A stretch of 64,000 nucleotides of DNA from NCBI GenBank assembly GCA_027405735.1, contig JAPEHQ010000003.1, positions 3,472,001-3,536,000 on the forward strand, in the 5' to 3' direction. The translations under genes were made by a program, and so were the position numbers. The notes under the pieces are model-generated. The model was not told where the DNA came from, made no database searches, and was given only the letters and a program-made list of their open reading frames with translations. This DNA comes from Mucor racemosus (Eukaryota > Mucoromycota > Mucoromycetes > Mucorales > Mucoraceae). Shown here piece by piece: positions 50,995 through 61,425 of this stretch; position 1 is the first letter of the stretch; the number at the start of each line of letters is the position of its first letter.

Positions 50995-52984
50995 ATTAAA
51001 TGATACCTTCTGTGCTTATTATGAAATAAACTAAATATCAACAGAAATGATCCAGGGAGAAAGACGTGGATCAAACAGAAAAACCGACTGTGCATAAACT
51101 TGTTCCTTGAATGACATTTAGTTATCATATAATACATGGATTGCCATGTTGAAATATGCACTAGTCATGAAAAGAATATGTACGCATATTAGTTGTATAC
51201 TTGTATAAAATACATGTTTTTCTAGAATGCCATGAATCTTTATCATGTATGCAAAGAATCCATACTGGTACACGATAATATTATTTTATTCACCAATTTG
51301 GGCTAAACACCTACTATGTACAAATATACATGACAGGTCATGATGGAAATGCTGCATATAGTGTAACTAATCCCCTGAAGCAAGCAAATTATACTGTTCA
51401 TTTCATAATATGTTACATATGTGTATGATATAAGATTTTTTTTTTTTTACTTGATATCGGTATTATACTTCTGTTTTAATGATGAATACCAAGTTTCTGG
51501 CACACAAATACCTATTTTGTTTATATTTGTAACACAAAATTGATAAGAGAATTTCTCAGAAAAGTCTTTATACATGTACGTACAGATTGAATATGTACAT
51601 ACCTATACATGTGGAAAAATACTCCAACATGTATGAATTTAAGGACAACCAAGTGTAGTAGATTTCAATAATATACAAGAATTCTATAAGCAGTTGGGAT
51701 GATACAACATCAAATAAACTTTAACCTTGTACTATACATACAACGCAAAGGAAAGAATACTGCACATTAAACACATCAAAATTCCTAATCCATGATTTCA
51801 AAAACATCGTTTTGTCTATCTATAGTGTATGTATATATCAAATGATTATTCTTTTCGACAAACTCATCATTTTTAACCATAAGCACATACACCCAAATTA
51901 AAGACTAAACGAATAAAATCATATTCATCATATTATACACACAAAAGAGAAATCATTTCAAGTACGTAATGCTGCATAATTATGACTATAAAAAGGCTCT
52001 TAATGCGCTATTAAAGCAGTGCTTAATTTAGGATACCATATAATTAAGGAATTATATATATTTGTAAACGAAAACATCATTTAATTCGTTAATATAGTAT
52101 GTGTCGATAACTATAAAATTATATTTATAGTATTAATGCTTATATCCATCAACTACACAGATAAATTATTATATAAATGTATTTCAAGGTTGGATTTGGA
52201 CAACTTTATCACAAGTCAATAAAGCAATAGACATTTGCTGATTTTATTTAACAGGGTTTATGGAACTTTTGTACCTAAAATGGTATTTGAGCCCCTGATC
52301 TTATTAATTTTTGTTATTGACAACATAATTCCTCGAAATTACAGCCTAATAACTTATAAAAATTGATAGTTATAAATGCAGATGATATGATATCAAAAGA
52401 GGATAGCCGAAAATGTTGTGAATAAGATTTCAGTTTAGCTATGCGTTTTGCTTTTTTTTTTTTACCGCTGCGGCTAGTTTTGAAGAATTTTCAGGGCGCC
52501 AAAATCCATGAATTATAATCATCAGACGCAATATTTGCGTAATGCATTTTTTGATTGCACATACATTCTCTTGTTATAAAAGCCGATTTTTCCAAGTCGA
52601 TCTATGATATTGCTCTGCAATGGTCCGAATGATGATCATTTTGATGTATCAAAAGCTATAGTTACCACAGCTGATACTTGTACAATCATCTATTTACTTG
52701 ATAAAGAATATAATCAACACTTCAATGCGTCCAAGCAATATTATTTAGACAAAATATGTTATTATCAATGTAAATTATACATAATTTAGCTGAGTGCATA
52801 GGTGGCATATGATATCTACAATAGTTGGCACATGTCAATAATGTTCAGTCGGTTACACTGAAGTCTTTTATGATTGCAATCATCACTACTATGAATGTGG
52901 AGCCTGAATTTATGAAGAAAGCAGCCAAAAATACGATTTTTTTCATTCTCTCTCTCTCCCTCTCAATAAAAAAATACAGTATAA
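50995..52984. other. Intergenic region, nothing recognised
   Basis: About 2 kb of AT-rich DNA between divergently transcribed genes. A 61-codon plus frame (52604-52789) and a 60-codon minus frame (52845-53027) have no motifs. A CT-rich tract lies at 52945-52965, just upstream of the TMX2-like start. Confidence 0.5.
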
Positions 52985-54146
52985 ATGACAAGTTTTGGTG
53001 AATTAAGACAGAGATTATTACATCCATACTATATTCTTCATCTTATATATGGTGTGTTTTATATAATCATGCGTTTAAACCAGTTGATTAAAGGTGGAAC
53101 TATTAGTTTCGAGGCAAGTCTTTCAGAAAAAGTATAGCGTTTTACTATTTTGGTTTAACAAATATCTTTAGGAAACCGAACCAAAAACATTTATGATTTT
53201 ATTTGGCATGTCCTTGTGGAAATGCTTTATGGCAGCAACTGCAGAAGAATTATCTAGTGTGCTTATTTTGTATACAAAGTTTTTCACGGTTTGCAGTATA
53301 TTCTGGAGATTTGGTTTTTGGTATTTTTGTTTTTACGCAGCTGGTTGGATTGGTAATGTCTTTTTTATAATGTAATTTATTGCATTCACTAATGATGACA
53401 ATAGTGCTTTCAACTATTTTCCCTCAACCATGGTACAGAGGTCCTACTAAAATTTTTGAATTGAATGAAGCTGCTTTTAGAGATAAGGTGATCCATTCAG
53501 CAAAGCCAAAATCATCATCTTCAACATCATCTTCAACGTCATCGACATTGCCTATAGATGAAATCAAAGGACCTCGTATTACTGAAATTGATGAAAGTGA
53601 AGGAAAAAAGGAAAAGAAGGAAAAAAAGCTCGACCTGGATGCTAAATATTGGATTGTTATGTTGTATGCAAATTGGTCTGTTGCGTGTTTAAACTTTGAG
53701 GCTGTGCTTGCCAAATTGTCTATTCAATATGACATGCCACATTTGAAGTTTGGTAACTTTTTCACCATGATCTGCAATTATATTAGATTTTAACATATTT
53801 TCTTTGTTTATAAAGGACAAATCGATATTGATAATTATCCCGATTTGGCAGAGGAATTTGGTGTGAGTAAAGATCCAGCATCCTTTGATCTACCAACTTT
53901 ACTTTTATTTCAACAAGGAAAAGAAATTAGACGTTTGCCTGAATTAACAATTACAAAGGAAGGTGCAAATAACTCAAAAACAAATGCCGCAAAAAACACA
54001 ATTACTCGATTAGGTTGGAGCAAACAGCCTGTAAGTTTATGATTTTAATTTAAAAATATTTCTTGTAAACTCATACTCATTTGCGTTAGTCTACTGTCAT
54101 CAATACCTTTCAATTAGAGAAAATTGCCAGTGAAAAAATCAACTAA
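52985..54146 (+). CDS. TMX2-like membrane thioredoxin-related protein
   Basis: 309 residues in five exons: 52985-53113, 53172-53352, 53405-53752, 53816-54030, 54090-54146. The N-terminal half has hydrophobic segments (YYILHLIYGVFYIIMRL; FMILFGMSLWKCFMAA; ILYTKFFTVCSIFWRFGF), then a Ser/Lys-rich linker. The C-terminal thioredoxin fold has YWIVMLYANWSVACLNFEAV: the active site is S-V-A-C, not CxxC, matching the SxxC form of animal TMX2. A cis-Pro region follows (DLPTLLLFQQGKEI). Human TMX2 is an ER/mitochondria-associated membrane protein. Loss of one cysteine argues against simple disulfide exchange. The first intron uses a GC donor (GAG|GCAAGT). Confidence 0.85.
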
Positions 54147-54827
54147 ATCGACAATTAATAATAAAAAAGCATCTATTCTTAGGCAAAAGATTGTCTCAGA
54201 CATTTTCTGTGTAGCGGATAAAATTTTAATTTAACATTATGTAACCGTAAATAACTTTCTGACAAGCGACATGTCAAGAAATGCTGTTACTTTATTAGGC
54301 ATTCCAGAAACGATTTTTTTTTTTTTTTTTTTGCTTAGTCAGTCATTCTGAAAGAAAGTAAAAGAAAAAAAACAAAGAAATCAGTGCAGATGGATTTTAA
54401 AGGATTATTACTTTCCTCCCTCATTCTAAATTTCATTTCTTCTACTTCGACTTTATTAAGCAAAATCTACCTCATTTTATGACATTTTTTTTTTTGCACG
54501 TTTTCATAAGTGAAAACATTGAGTATTCTGTTACACTGTTCCTTGTGCTCGTATTTTATTTAGTCGCTTCAAAAAATGGCTGACTGATCAATGAAGCGGT
54601 AAATCATTTAATTGCAAAAATGTCTAAAACATTTCATTTTGGTTATGTTTGAAAAGATTTTCATTGGCTACTTTTCAACATCTGATTGGAGCTTTTGGGA
54701 TTTGTTACAGAAAAGTTAATTAAACTACACATAATTGAAGATCAGATTAAGCAAAAAATTGATATAAATAAGAGCATAATTTACAACAGATTTGTCAAAC
54801 TTTATCTCATTACACATAAAAATCATT

Positions 54828-55922
54828 ATGGCCAACACTGCACTTTTCTCTCCCATGAAGCTCGGAAAGCATGAGCTTAAGCATCGTATTGCTCTTGTTC
54901 CTTTAACCAGATTCAGAGCTTCTGAACTTGCTGTACCTACTGATCTTCAGGCTGAATATTATGAGCAACGTGCCACTGATGGTGGTTTGTTGATCACTGA
55001 AGCTACTTTTATCACTCACAAGGCTGGTTCTTATCCTCGTGCTCCTGGTATTTACAATCAAGATCAAATTGATGGATGGAAGAAGGTTACCGAAAAAGTC
55101 CATGCCAAGGGCGGTGTCATTTTCTTGCAACTCTGGCACATTGGTCGTGCTGCCTTGTCTGTCAATATTGGTGAACAACCTGTTAGTGCTTCAGATATCC
55201 CAATTGAGGGCGTCAACCTTCTCGGCTTTCCTCAAGAAAAGCCTAGAGCTCTTTCTATCCCCGATATTAAAGAAATCGTTCAACAATATCGTCAAGCTGC
55301 CTTAAATGCTATTGAAGCTGGTTTCGATGGCGTTGAAATTCACTCTGCTAATGGTTATTTACTTGATCAGTTCCTCAACACATCTTCCAACAACCGTACT
55401 GATATCTATGGTGGCTCCGCCGAGAATCGTTGTCGTTTCCCCTTGGAGGTCGTTGATGCTGTTGTTGATGCCGTTGGTGCTGATCGTACCGGTATTCGTT
55501 TCTCTCCTTGGTCTGGTTTCCAAGATATGGAGGATGCTAAGCCTTATGAAACCTGGGGTTATATTACTCAATCTCTTCAAGACAAACACAGTGATTTGGC
55601 TTATCTTGATTTCATTGAACCTCGTGCTGATTTCCAAGCTGATTCATACAATGAGAAGCAAGTTGATACTCTTGATCCTTTCCGTAAGATCTGGAAGGGT
55701 CCCTTCATTTCTGCTGGTGGTTATACCTACAATACTCAAGCCGCTTTCGATGTCGCTGAAAAGACTGGTAATATCATTGGTTTTGGTCGTCTTTTCATTT
55801 CCAACCCTGATTTAGTAGAAAGACTTCGCAATGGCTGGCCTTTGAACAAGTATGATCGTAACACTTTCTACACTAACGAGGCTATCGGTTACACTGATTA
55901 TCCTTTCTATAAAAAAGATTAA
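54828..55922 (+). CDS. Old Yellow Enzyme family NADPH dehydrogenase
   Basis: 364-residue single-exon flavoenzyme that uses FMN and NADPH to reduce the C=C bond of alpha,beta-unsaturated carbonyls. Key residues match yeast OYE: Thr27 in PLTRFR (tunes FMN), the LWHIGRAA strand, substrate-binding His172 and Asn175 in EIHSANGYLLDQFL with Tyr177 as proton donor, TDIYGGSAENRCRF with an FMN-phosphate Arg, and the C-terminal FISAGGYT plus GFGRLFISNPDL (FMN phosphate site). The ATG at 54828 (MANTALFSPM) is chosen; an upstream extension begins only at a TTG. Codons are biased, suggesting good expression. The physiological substrate is unknown. Confidence 0.96.
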   Translation: MANTALFSPMKLGKHELKHRIALVPLTRFRASELAVPTDLQAEYYEQRATDGGLLITEATFITHKAGSYPRAPGIYNQDQIDGWKKVTEKVHAKGGVIFLQLWHIGRAALSVNIGEQPVSASDIPIEGVNLLGFPQEKPRALSIPDIKEIVQQYRQAALNAIEAGFDGVEIHSANGYLLDQFLNTSSNNRTDIYGGSAENRCRFPLEVVDAVVDAVGADRTGIRFSPWSGFQDMEDAKPYETWGYITQSLQDKHSDLAYLDFIEPRADFQADSYNEKQVDTLDPFRKIWKGPFISAGGYTYNTQAAFDVAEKTGNIIGFGRLFISNPDLVERLRNGWPLNKYDRNTFYTNEAIGYTDYPFYKKD

Positions 55923-56064
55923 ATATTTAGAACACTTTATTCATTTTCCTCTTGTACTCATAATATGCATATAAAATAAAACTATATTTCCTGTTTCCAA
56001 AACTTATTTTTGATTTTCAATCTTTGCAATTTATTCCGTATTATTTTAGTTGCCATTATATTTA

Positions 56065-57345
56065 CAAAAGACTCAAAGCAGGTGAAATTTACTGCTTTTT
56101 TCCTAAAACATATGTCCGATATTTCGTCCCTGCTCAATTTTTTTTTTACTAAATGATATTTAGAAAAAATTATATGCCAATGTACCTGAGATGTTCAACT
56201 TTAATCCAAAAATGAGTTTCCGGAAATATCCTATCTGCAGCAGTTGGTATAACGTTTTTAGTACTAATGTTTCAGATTTTTACAGGTACTTCACTGCCAA
56301 AACCAGAAAGTCTTTCCCAACTTATTTTAATTTATCTTATACCCCAACATTTCCCACTTCAGGTCCACTAATGGAGACCTCACAATCTCTTGACTTTAGT
56401 TTACGTTGTGCTATTTGCACGTTATAGCAGTGCATATATATTAAGTCTCCATTCCAAATAATAAAAATAATGTCTATTTGCTACGATGACCCTATAAAAA
56501 AAAACAAAACCAGAAAGTTTGTGCCTTAATATCTCTGCAAAAAATTAAGCAATGCTAACAATTTTTAATAATTAAATTTATTTGTTTTAAAGTGCTCTAT
56601 AACATATTTTAATATAAAAAAATTCTGAGCACTTTTATTTTTTTTTTCATTTTTTTGGCATTTCTATAGTAGGTTTCAAAATACTGATTAAATTGAGCAA
56701 CATTTTTTTTTTTTTTGCATTCATGTCATTAAGTTCGTTAAGCTCTCTCAGACCCAATTTAGATTTTTTCAAAATATTGATTTTTCATGGAGATATCCTC
56801 AAAAATGTGTACAAAAGAATACTATTCGTGCTTCAATTTTTCCCCTGTATACCCTCATCCTAAATTCTGAATTTAAAAAAAAATTAACAAAAATCTGGTT
56901 TTCTCTACACAAAATGTAGTTAGAAAATACAGCAGTAGCCCGATCAATAGATAATTTTGCTGTTCATTATTCCATTATTTTTATTTGAAATATAATTATA
57001 AAAAGTGACGTGAATCTTCAAAAAACCTCTAAAATTTCAATTGCATTTTACACAAAATTTAATGTGAAGCAATTGTTTTAATCTTATTTAAGTGGATGCA
57101 GAATCCAAAGCTTTACCAAAACTATTTAATACGCCAGGTCAATTTACTTTGCAGTTCATAAGTTAACAAACAAATTTATTTTTTTAATCATTTTTCGATC
57201 GGTTTGACACATCAATTTTGGAACCCAGTTACTATAGGTTGTAAGCTGTAACGTGAACCATTATTTTGATATCTCGACGAAAAAGCAATATTTTTCTCTG
57301 AAACGAAAAACGCAGAGTAGTTTTTGATTGGATCTATCGTCTGGA
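56065..57345 (-). repeat. Dispersed repeat family A, copy 4 (inverted, with insertion)
   Basis: Reverse orientation copy similar to copy 3, split by a ~193 bp insertion at 56312-56504. Shares GTACCTGAGATGTTCAACTT, TTCCGGAAATATCCTATC and the CAAAATATTGATTTTTCATG motif. Confidence 0.72.
56312..56504 (+). mobile_element. Short poly(A) retroinsertion with 14-bp target duplication
   Basis: 193 bp ending in a run of nine A's, flanked by CAAAACCAGAAAGT at 56298-56311 and again at 56505-56518. Without the insert and one duplicate, the sequence aligns with the other family A copies (CTGCCAAAA...GCCTT). An AATAATAAAAATAA signal lies upstream of the tail. These are hallmarks of target-primed (LINE-machinery) retrotransposition: a SINE, a 5'-truncated LINE end or a processed RNA. 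The internal sequence matches nothing else in the window. Confidence 0.85.
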
Positions 57346-57379
57346 TACAAAAAATTAACCCCTCGTTTGAGATCCTTAA

Positions 57380-57415
57380 TGTTATATCAAAATCTAGATA
57401 TAGCGCTACTACCCG
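57380..57415 (-). repeat. Terminal fragment of LTR-like repeat E (inverted)
   Basis: TGTTATATCAAAATCTAGAT ATAGCGCTACTA is the inverse of the end of repeat E at 8375-8408. It abuts the point where the minus-strand protease frame breaks off. Confidence 0.4.
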
Positions 57416-57420
57416 CTAAG

Positions 57421-59112
57421 TTAATTGTTTTGTGCCAATTTAATAATACCATTTTTATTACAAATGTTTAAATTTAAAAAAGAAACTAATCGTGGTGGAA
57501 TTGCACTAAACGTGCAGCCAGTATCCAACAAAAGCCAAGTGTTGACCTTGATGCCAGCGCTTGTTTCTAAAATAACAGGTAAATAAAGAAGACTATTAGT
57601 ATTTATATTATCATTAGTCATCTTCCTAAAATAATCACTATCAAATTGTTTACATTCACTATGAGTATCCATTTGAGGTACATCTTTCCCTTTTTCTTTG
57701 GGGAAGCAATAGTGGCTACAGCAAAATGTTGGTCACTTTCATCATCTGATGAATCAGTGTCGTCTTCAATGACACGAAAAGGAGTAGGCATGATAGACTT
57801 CTTCTTTTTCCCATGAACAAGGTCCTTGGCATTCTTTTTGCACACTGCTTTGTGCGCACACGTAAATGGAGGAGTAAATCCACAACCAAAGAATTTTGGT
57901 AGTATCACCACCATTATTTACTTTTTGCTTGGTGTGGAATTTACCAGTTTTTTTTACTGGCTTTTTTTCAAAACCAATAATGTATTGTTTACCAATACGA
58001 TTACCACCACGAGAAGATGTGCCATAATAATACCCACCTTGTTGCTTCAACTGCCTAATTATTCTTTGAGTCAGTTCTTTTTCTTTTTTGTGTTTTTCTT
58101 CTCTGTAATAACTACCACGACGCAACAAATCGTAAACACTTCGAAGCTGAGATATTGCATAATCCGAACTATCCTTCTCTTTATCTCTCGATTGAAAAAT
58201 ATTTAATGATACAGGACTATTATACAAATTCACATCAAGACCCTTCAACAAATAATAATTAGTTAAACTAGTGTTCTCAGTAACACCAGCCAAGTCTTTC
58301 AACGTAGTAAACTTGTCGATATAGACTTCCAAGCTTTCACATTTCTCCAATTTCAAATTCTGCAATTTGCTTAGAGCAGCTTTCTTTTCCTCAGCCTCAG
58401 AAGGACTATACTTAGCCTTCAACTTGGACTTAAATTGACCCCAAGAAATATGAGGGTATCTCTCAATTACTTCACGGGTCCAAGAAGCCATACCAGTTGA
58501 CATCTTTGGTTTGATTATTCTCTTCCAGTTTGCTTCAACTGAAATCGATCGAGATTCCAACATGCAGCAATACTTTGAAAAATAAATTTCTTAGTATTAA
58601 ACTTATGCCCTTTCCATTGCAAAAATGGAGTATCAGAAGGAACTAAAGATGATTCATCAGTGGTAGTTCTCATCATAGTACTTTCATCAAATAAAAGATT
58701 ATAATTCTCTTTTATCAGTTTTAACTGAGGTTTCAATGCGCTTGCTTTAGAGGCTAAAGTTCCATTATTAATATGCTTAATTGATAACGCAGTTGTTTAA
58801 TTTCATTTAACAACTTAACTTGATGTTCCTTTCCTAAGAAAGCAACTTCTTGAACACCATGCTCATGATAGTATCATCATCCATAGGAAGGGCGTCATCG
58901 CTCAGTTCCTTGGTAATACGAGCGTCCTCGCTACAAGTATTATAATTATCATGCAGACCATCATTGCTCAATACATCTTGTCCCGAAGACAAAGATGAAC
59001 CAAGATCAAAATGCATATCCAAAGATACAGATTGAGAAGTAGTACCAGTGACAGGCTGACGAGCCTTAGTAGCAGAGGTGCCATTAGATTGTTTAATAGT
59101 AGTGTTGCTCAT
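57421..59112 (-). pseudogene. Broken Ty3-type gag-protease
   Basis: Minus-strand retrotransposon remnant in several frames: 59112-58834 (start MSNTTIKQSNGTSATKAR), 58736-58515, 58563-57766 and 57914-57618, then 57672-57421. The third contains a gag core (YPHISWGQFKSKLKAKYSPS, then LEVYIDKFTTLKDLAG). A displaced frame holds a zinc-binding-like CGFTPPFTCAHKAVC. The last frame is a retropepsin: INTWLLL-type strand with active-site DTG in LLDTGCTFSAIP. Frameshifts and the absence of reverse transcriptase or integrase show it is dead and truncated at ~57420. It is a different lineage from the plus-strand element at 61426. Confidence 0.85.
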
Positions 59113-59219
59113 TTTAAAATAAAGTAAAATAGTATGAATTGTTTAGAGTATAATAAAAGCTTTAGGTAGATTAAAAAAATGAAATGTCAAAACGGTCTTA
59201 AGGAATAATCTTGCCAAAA

Positions 59220-59580
59220 TATTACACTTTTTTATTAACAATACATCCAGAGGATGTATTTATATACTTTTCATTGTAACTATTGCACAGAATTACTATC
59301 TAAGAACATTATACCGATTTACTATAATACCAAATATTGACTGAGACCTTGAATGTGCGACATAGAATATATTACTGACATACAGTAACAAATTGTATTT
59401 GTGCTGAACTAGGTAGTATTTCCCCACATAATAAATTAAAAGCTATCGCATTTGAAACCATGCTGATGTGAACTACTGGCAGTCTGTTGCATGTCTCCGG
59501 TTATTTGTAAAATAATAAATCTTTTTATTTGTAATTCTTATGGATAAGAAGTCGGCTAACTGGTCTGTGGTCTGTGGTAA
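59220..59580 (-). repeat. Candidate 5' LTR of the broken minus-strand element
   Basis: Read on the minus strand it starts TGTTACCACAGACC, has a TATA box (AAGTATATAAATAC) and a poly(A)-like TTAATAAAAAAG, and is followed by TTTGGCAAGATTATTCC, which could be a primer binding site beginning TGGC. It lies ~110 bp before the gag start. Only one copy is present, so its limits are uncertain. Confidence 0.4.
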
Positions 59581-59631
59581 CATTCTTGATTGTTCTTATT
59601 GTTCTAAAGTAAAATCCTCGAAACAGGATAT

Positions 59632-60300
59632 GTGAGATATACCACTTGTGGGATTTATCTATATCCCATATAAAATAAGCTCAACTTAAATGTACTGCTG
59701 CAATACTAACTTAAATAGATTGATCTGACATGGAATGCCCGAAAGATGTAATCGGTCCAATAATACTGAGCTAACGTGTTATATCAAAAGATACCAATAT
59801 AAAAATACTCTGCTAAAAGATACGTTTTATTAATTCATTGATGCTTCGTATTTATATGTTTTCTAGATAACTATATGATTATTAATATTATTAATGAATT
59901 ACCGGGTATCAAGGTACTTGATATGATTTGGGAACAAATCATATACAATGGAATTTGTGGAATTGGGAATCTGTGATTGTATCATTTGGATAAGATGTAG
60001 GATTGCTTATGTTTCATTGTTGCCAAGTGTTCCTGAAGGTTCCTGACAGTCGCTGTTAATGCTTGTGGTTATGTATAACATTTAGTATGAGTTACTAAAT
60101 GTCACGCCATGTTGGATTTCAATAGTTGTTCCTGAATTTCTACATCTGGGTAAACTTCTGATATATTATAACGGATAAATATAAAATTTGTATATAAATA
60201 GGATGAATTGTTGATATCAAATAAAGATTCTCTTCATTTCTTGTGTGTGATTTGATTTAACAAGTTCCTTAATTAAATTATACATTTTTCTTGCTACTAT
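59632..60300 (+). repeat. LTR-like repeat B, copy 2
   Basis: Matches 8410-8692 at both ends (CTCAACTTAAATGTACTGC; TTTGTATATAAATAGGAT; TTTAACAAGTTCCTTAATTA), with ~400 bp of extra sequence in the middle. Repeat C follows immediately at 60301, apparently inserted at or into repeat B's 3' end. Confidence 0.5.
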
Positions 60301-60820
60301 TGTATGCCACCAAGTACCATCCTTTATTAGCTTCTACAGTATCAATACATCAATCTTACAATACTTTATTGATTACGAGATGTATTGAATTGCAAAGTCT
60401 TGATACCAGATATAAGAAACTTCTAGAGGACTAAGCTTATCCAGCAATTACCAAGAACGCTTGGACCTAAATTATGACACCGTATTATTTCATCCTAGCG
60501 GTTAATGAATCAAGTAGTTATCAAATCAACATCTAAGCACATTTAGCGCAGCATTGAAACAAGACAACTCACAAGTTCTGCAATTACGGTTAAATTATGA
60601 TTGATCCATTTCAATCTATAGATTACTATCAAACAGATCTAATGAATGGTTCAATAGTGCCTTAAATTATACAGTATCTCATGATCTCAATGTCAAATCA
60701 ATATAAAAGGCTATACTTTTATATCTAAATAAACTATATCTTGTTTTTATTATACAGTTGAAGAAATAATTCATTACTCATTCTCTTTTAATTATATTCT
60801 TTTTTAAGTATTATTTATCA
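60301..60820 (+). repeat. LTR-like repeat C, copy 2
   Basis: 520 bp from TGTATGCCACC to TTATTTATCA, closely matching 7416-7926, with conserved ACCAAGAACGCTTGGACCT, a TATA-like CAATATAAAAGGC and downstream AATAAAC. Both copies sit next to repeat B, in opposite order. Confidence 0.6.
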
Positions 60821-61094
60821 AAGATAAAAATATAGGACGCAACACGTGGTTTTATTGGACAGAAATATCATGTTTTGCGGATGGTTTCCTCAATTCACAG
60901 TGATTTGTGAGAGTAGAAATGTAAAATTTTATGCAGGATATATGCAAATCTACTATCATGTATAGTTGGAGATTAATTGGATCAATATTCACAAGGATGA
61001 GGATTTTTTTTCTTTGTTTCTGGAGTTGTAAATATTAGTTTATTATTTGTAAAACTTAAAACTCATTATACAGGGCTTAATTTCTGTATTCACA

Positions 61095-61220
61095 AGATAG
61101 ATCTAATTGATTGCTACTCTGTATTTTTTGTTTCAGCCAAAAATATTGATTTTTCATCGAGATAATCAAAATAATAGTCGATACCACAGCTTACAGCTTA
61201 TTGTTGTAACTCAGTCTTTT
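61095..61220 (+). repeat. Family A end fragment
   Basis: Matches the left end of family A (TTTGTTTCAGCCAAAAATAT, then TTTTTCATCGAGATAATC and CAGCTTACAGCTTAT). It lies directly upstream of the plus-strand retrotransposon. Confidence 0.5.
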
Positions 61221-61320
61221 ATATATAATCTCAATTATAATAATATTAATAAAATCAGTCTCTTTTCCTCAAACATAATATAGTCCATATTTAGATTATT
61301 ACATGGTGAGGCTACCACTA
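61205..61320 (+). repeat. Candidate LTR end and primer binding site of the Ty3-type element
   Basis: Sequence ending TTTAGATTATTACA at about 61305 is followed by TGGTGAGGCTACCAC, which has the TGG start of a primer binding site complementary to a tRNA 3' CCA end. A possible LTR start TGTAACTCAG near 61205 would pair with the TTACA end, giving a very short ~101 bp LTR, but that start also resembles family A sequence, so the LTR's 5' limit is unsettled. Confidence 0.4.
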
Positions 61321-61425
61321 CTACACACTAACTAATTCATCAGTCAGTATAAGAGGTTCACAACAACAACAACAACATCTACATCAACATCAAATTATTT
61401 CAATTCACCGAAATAATTATTCAAC

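Noticed and set aside
61205..61305. Firm call of a 101 bp LTR with TGTAA/TTACA ends
   Set aside because: The proposed start overlaps sequence shared with family A (GTAACT.AGTCTT), and no second LTR is in the window; kept only as a candidate.
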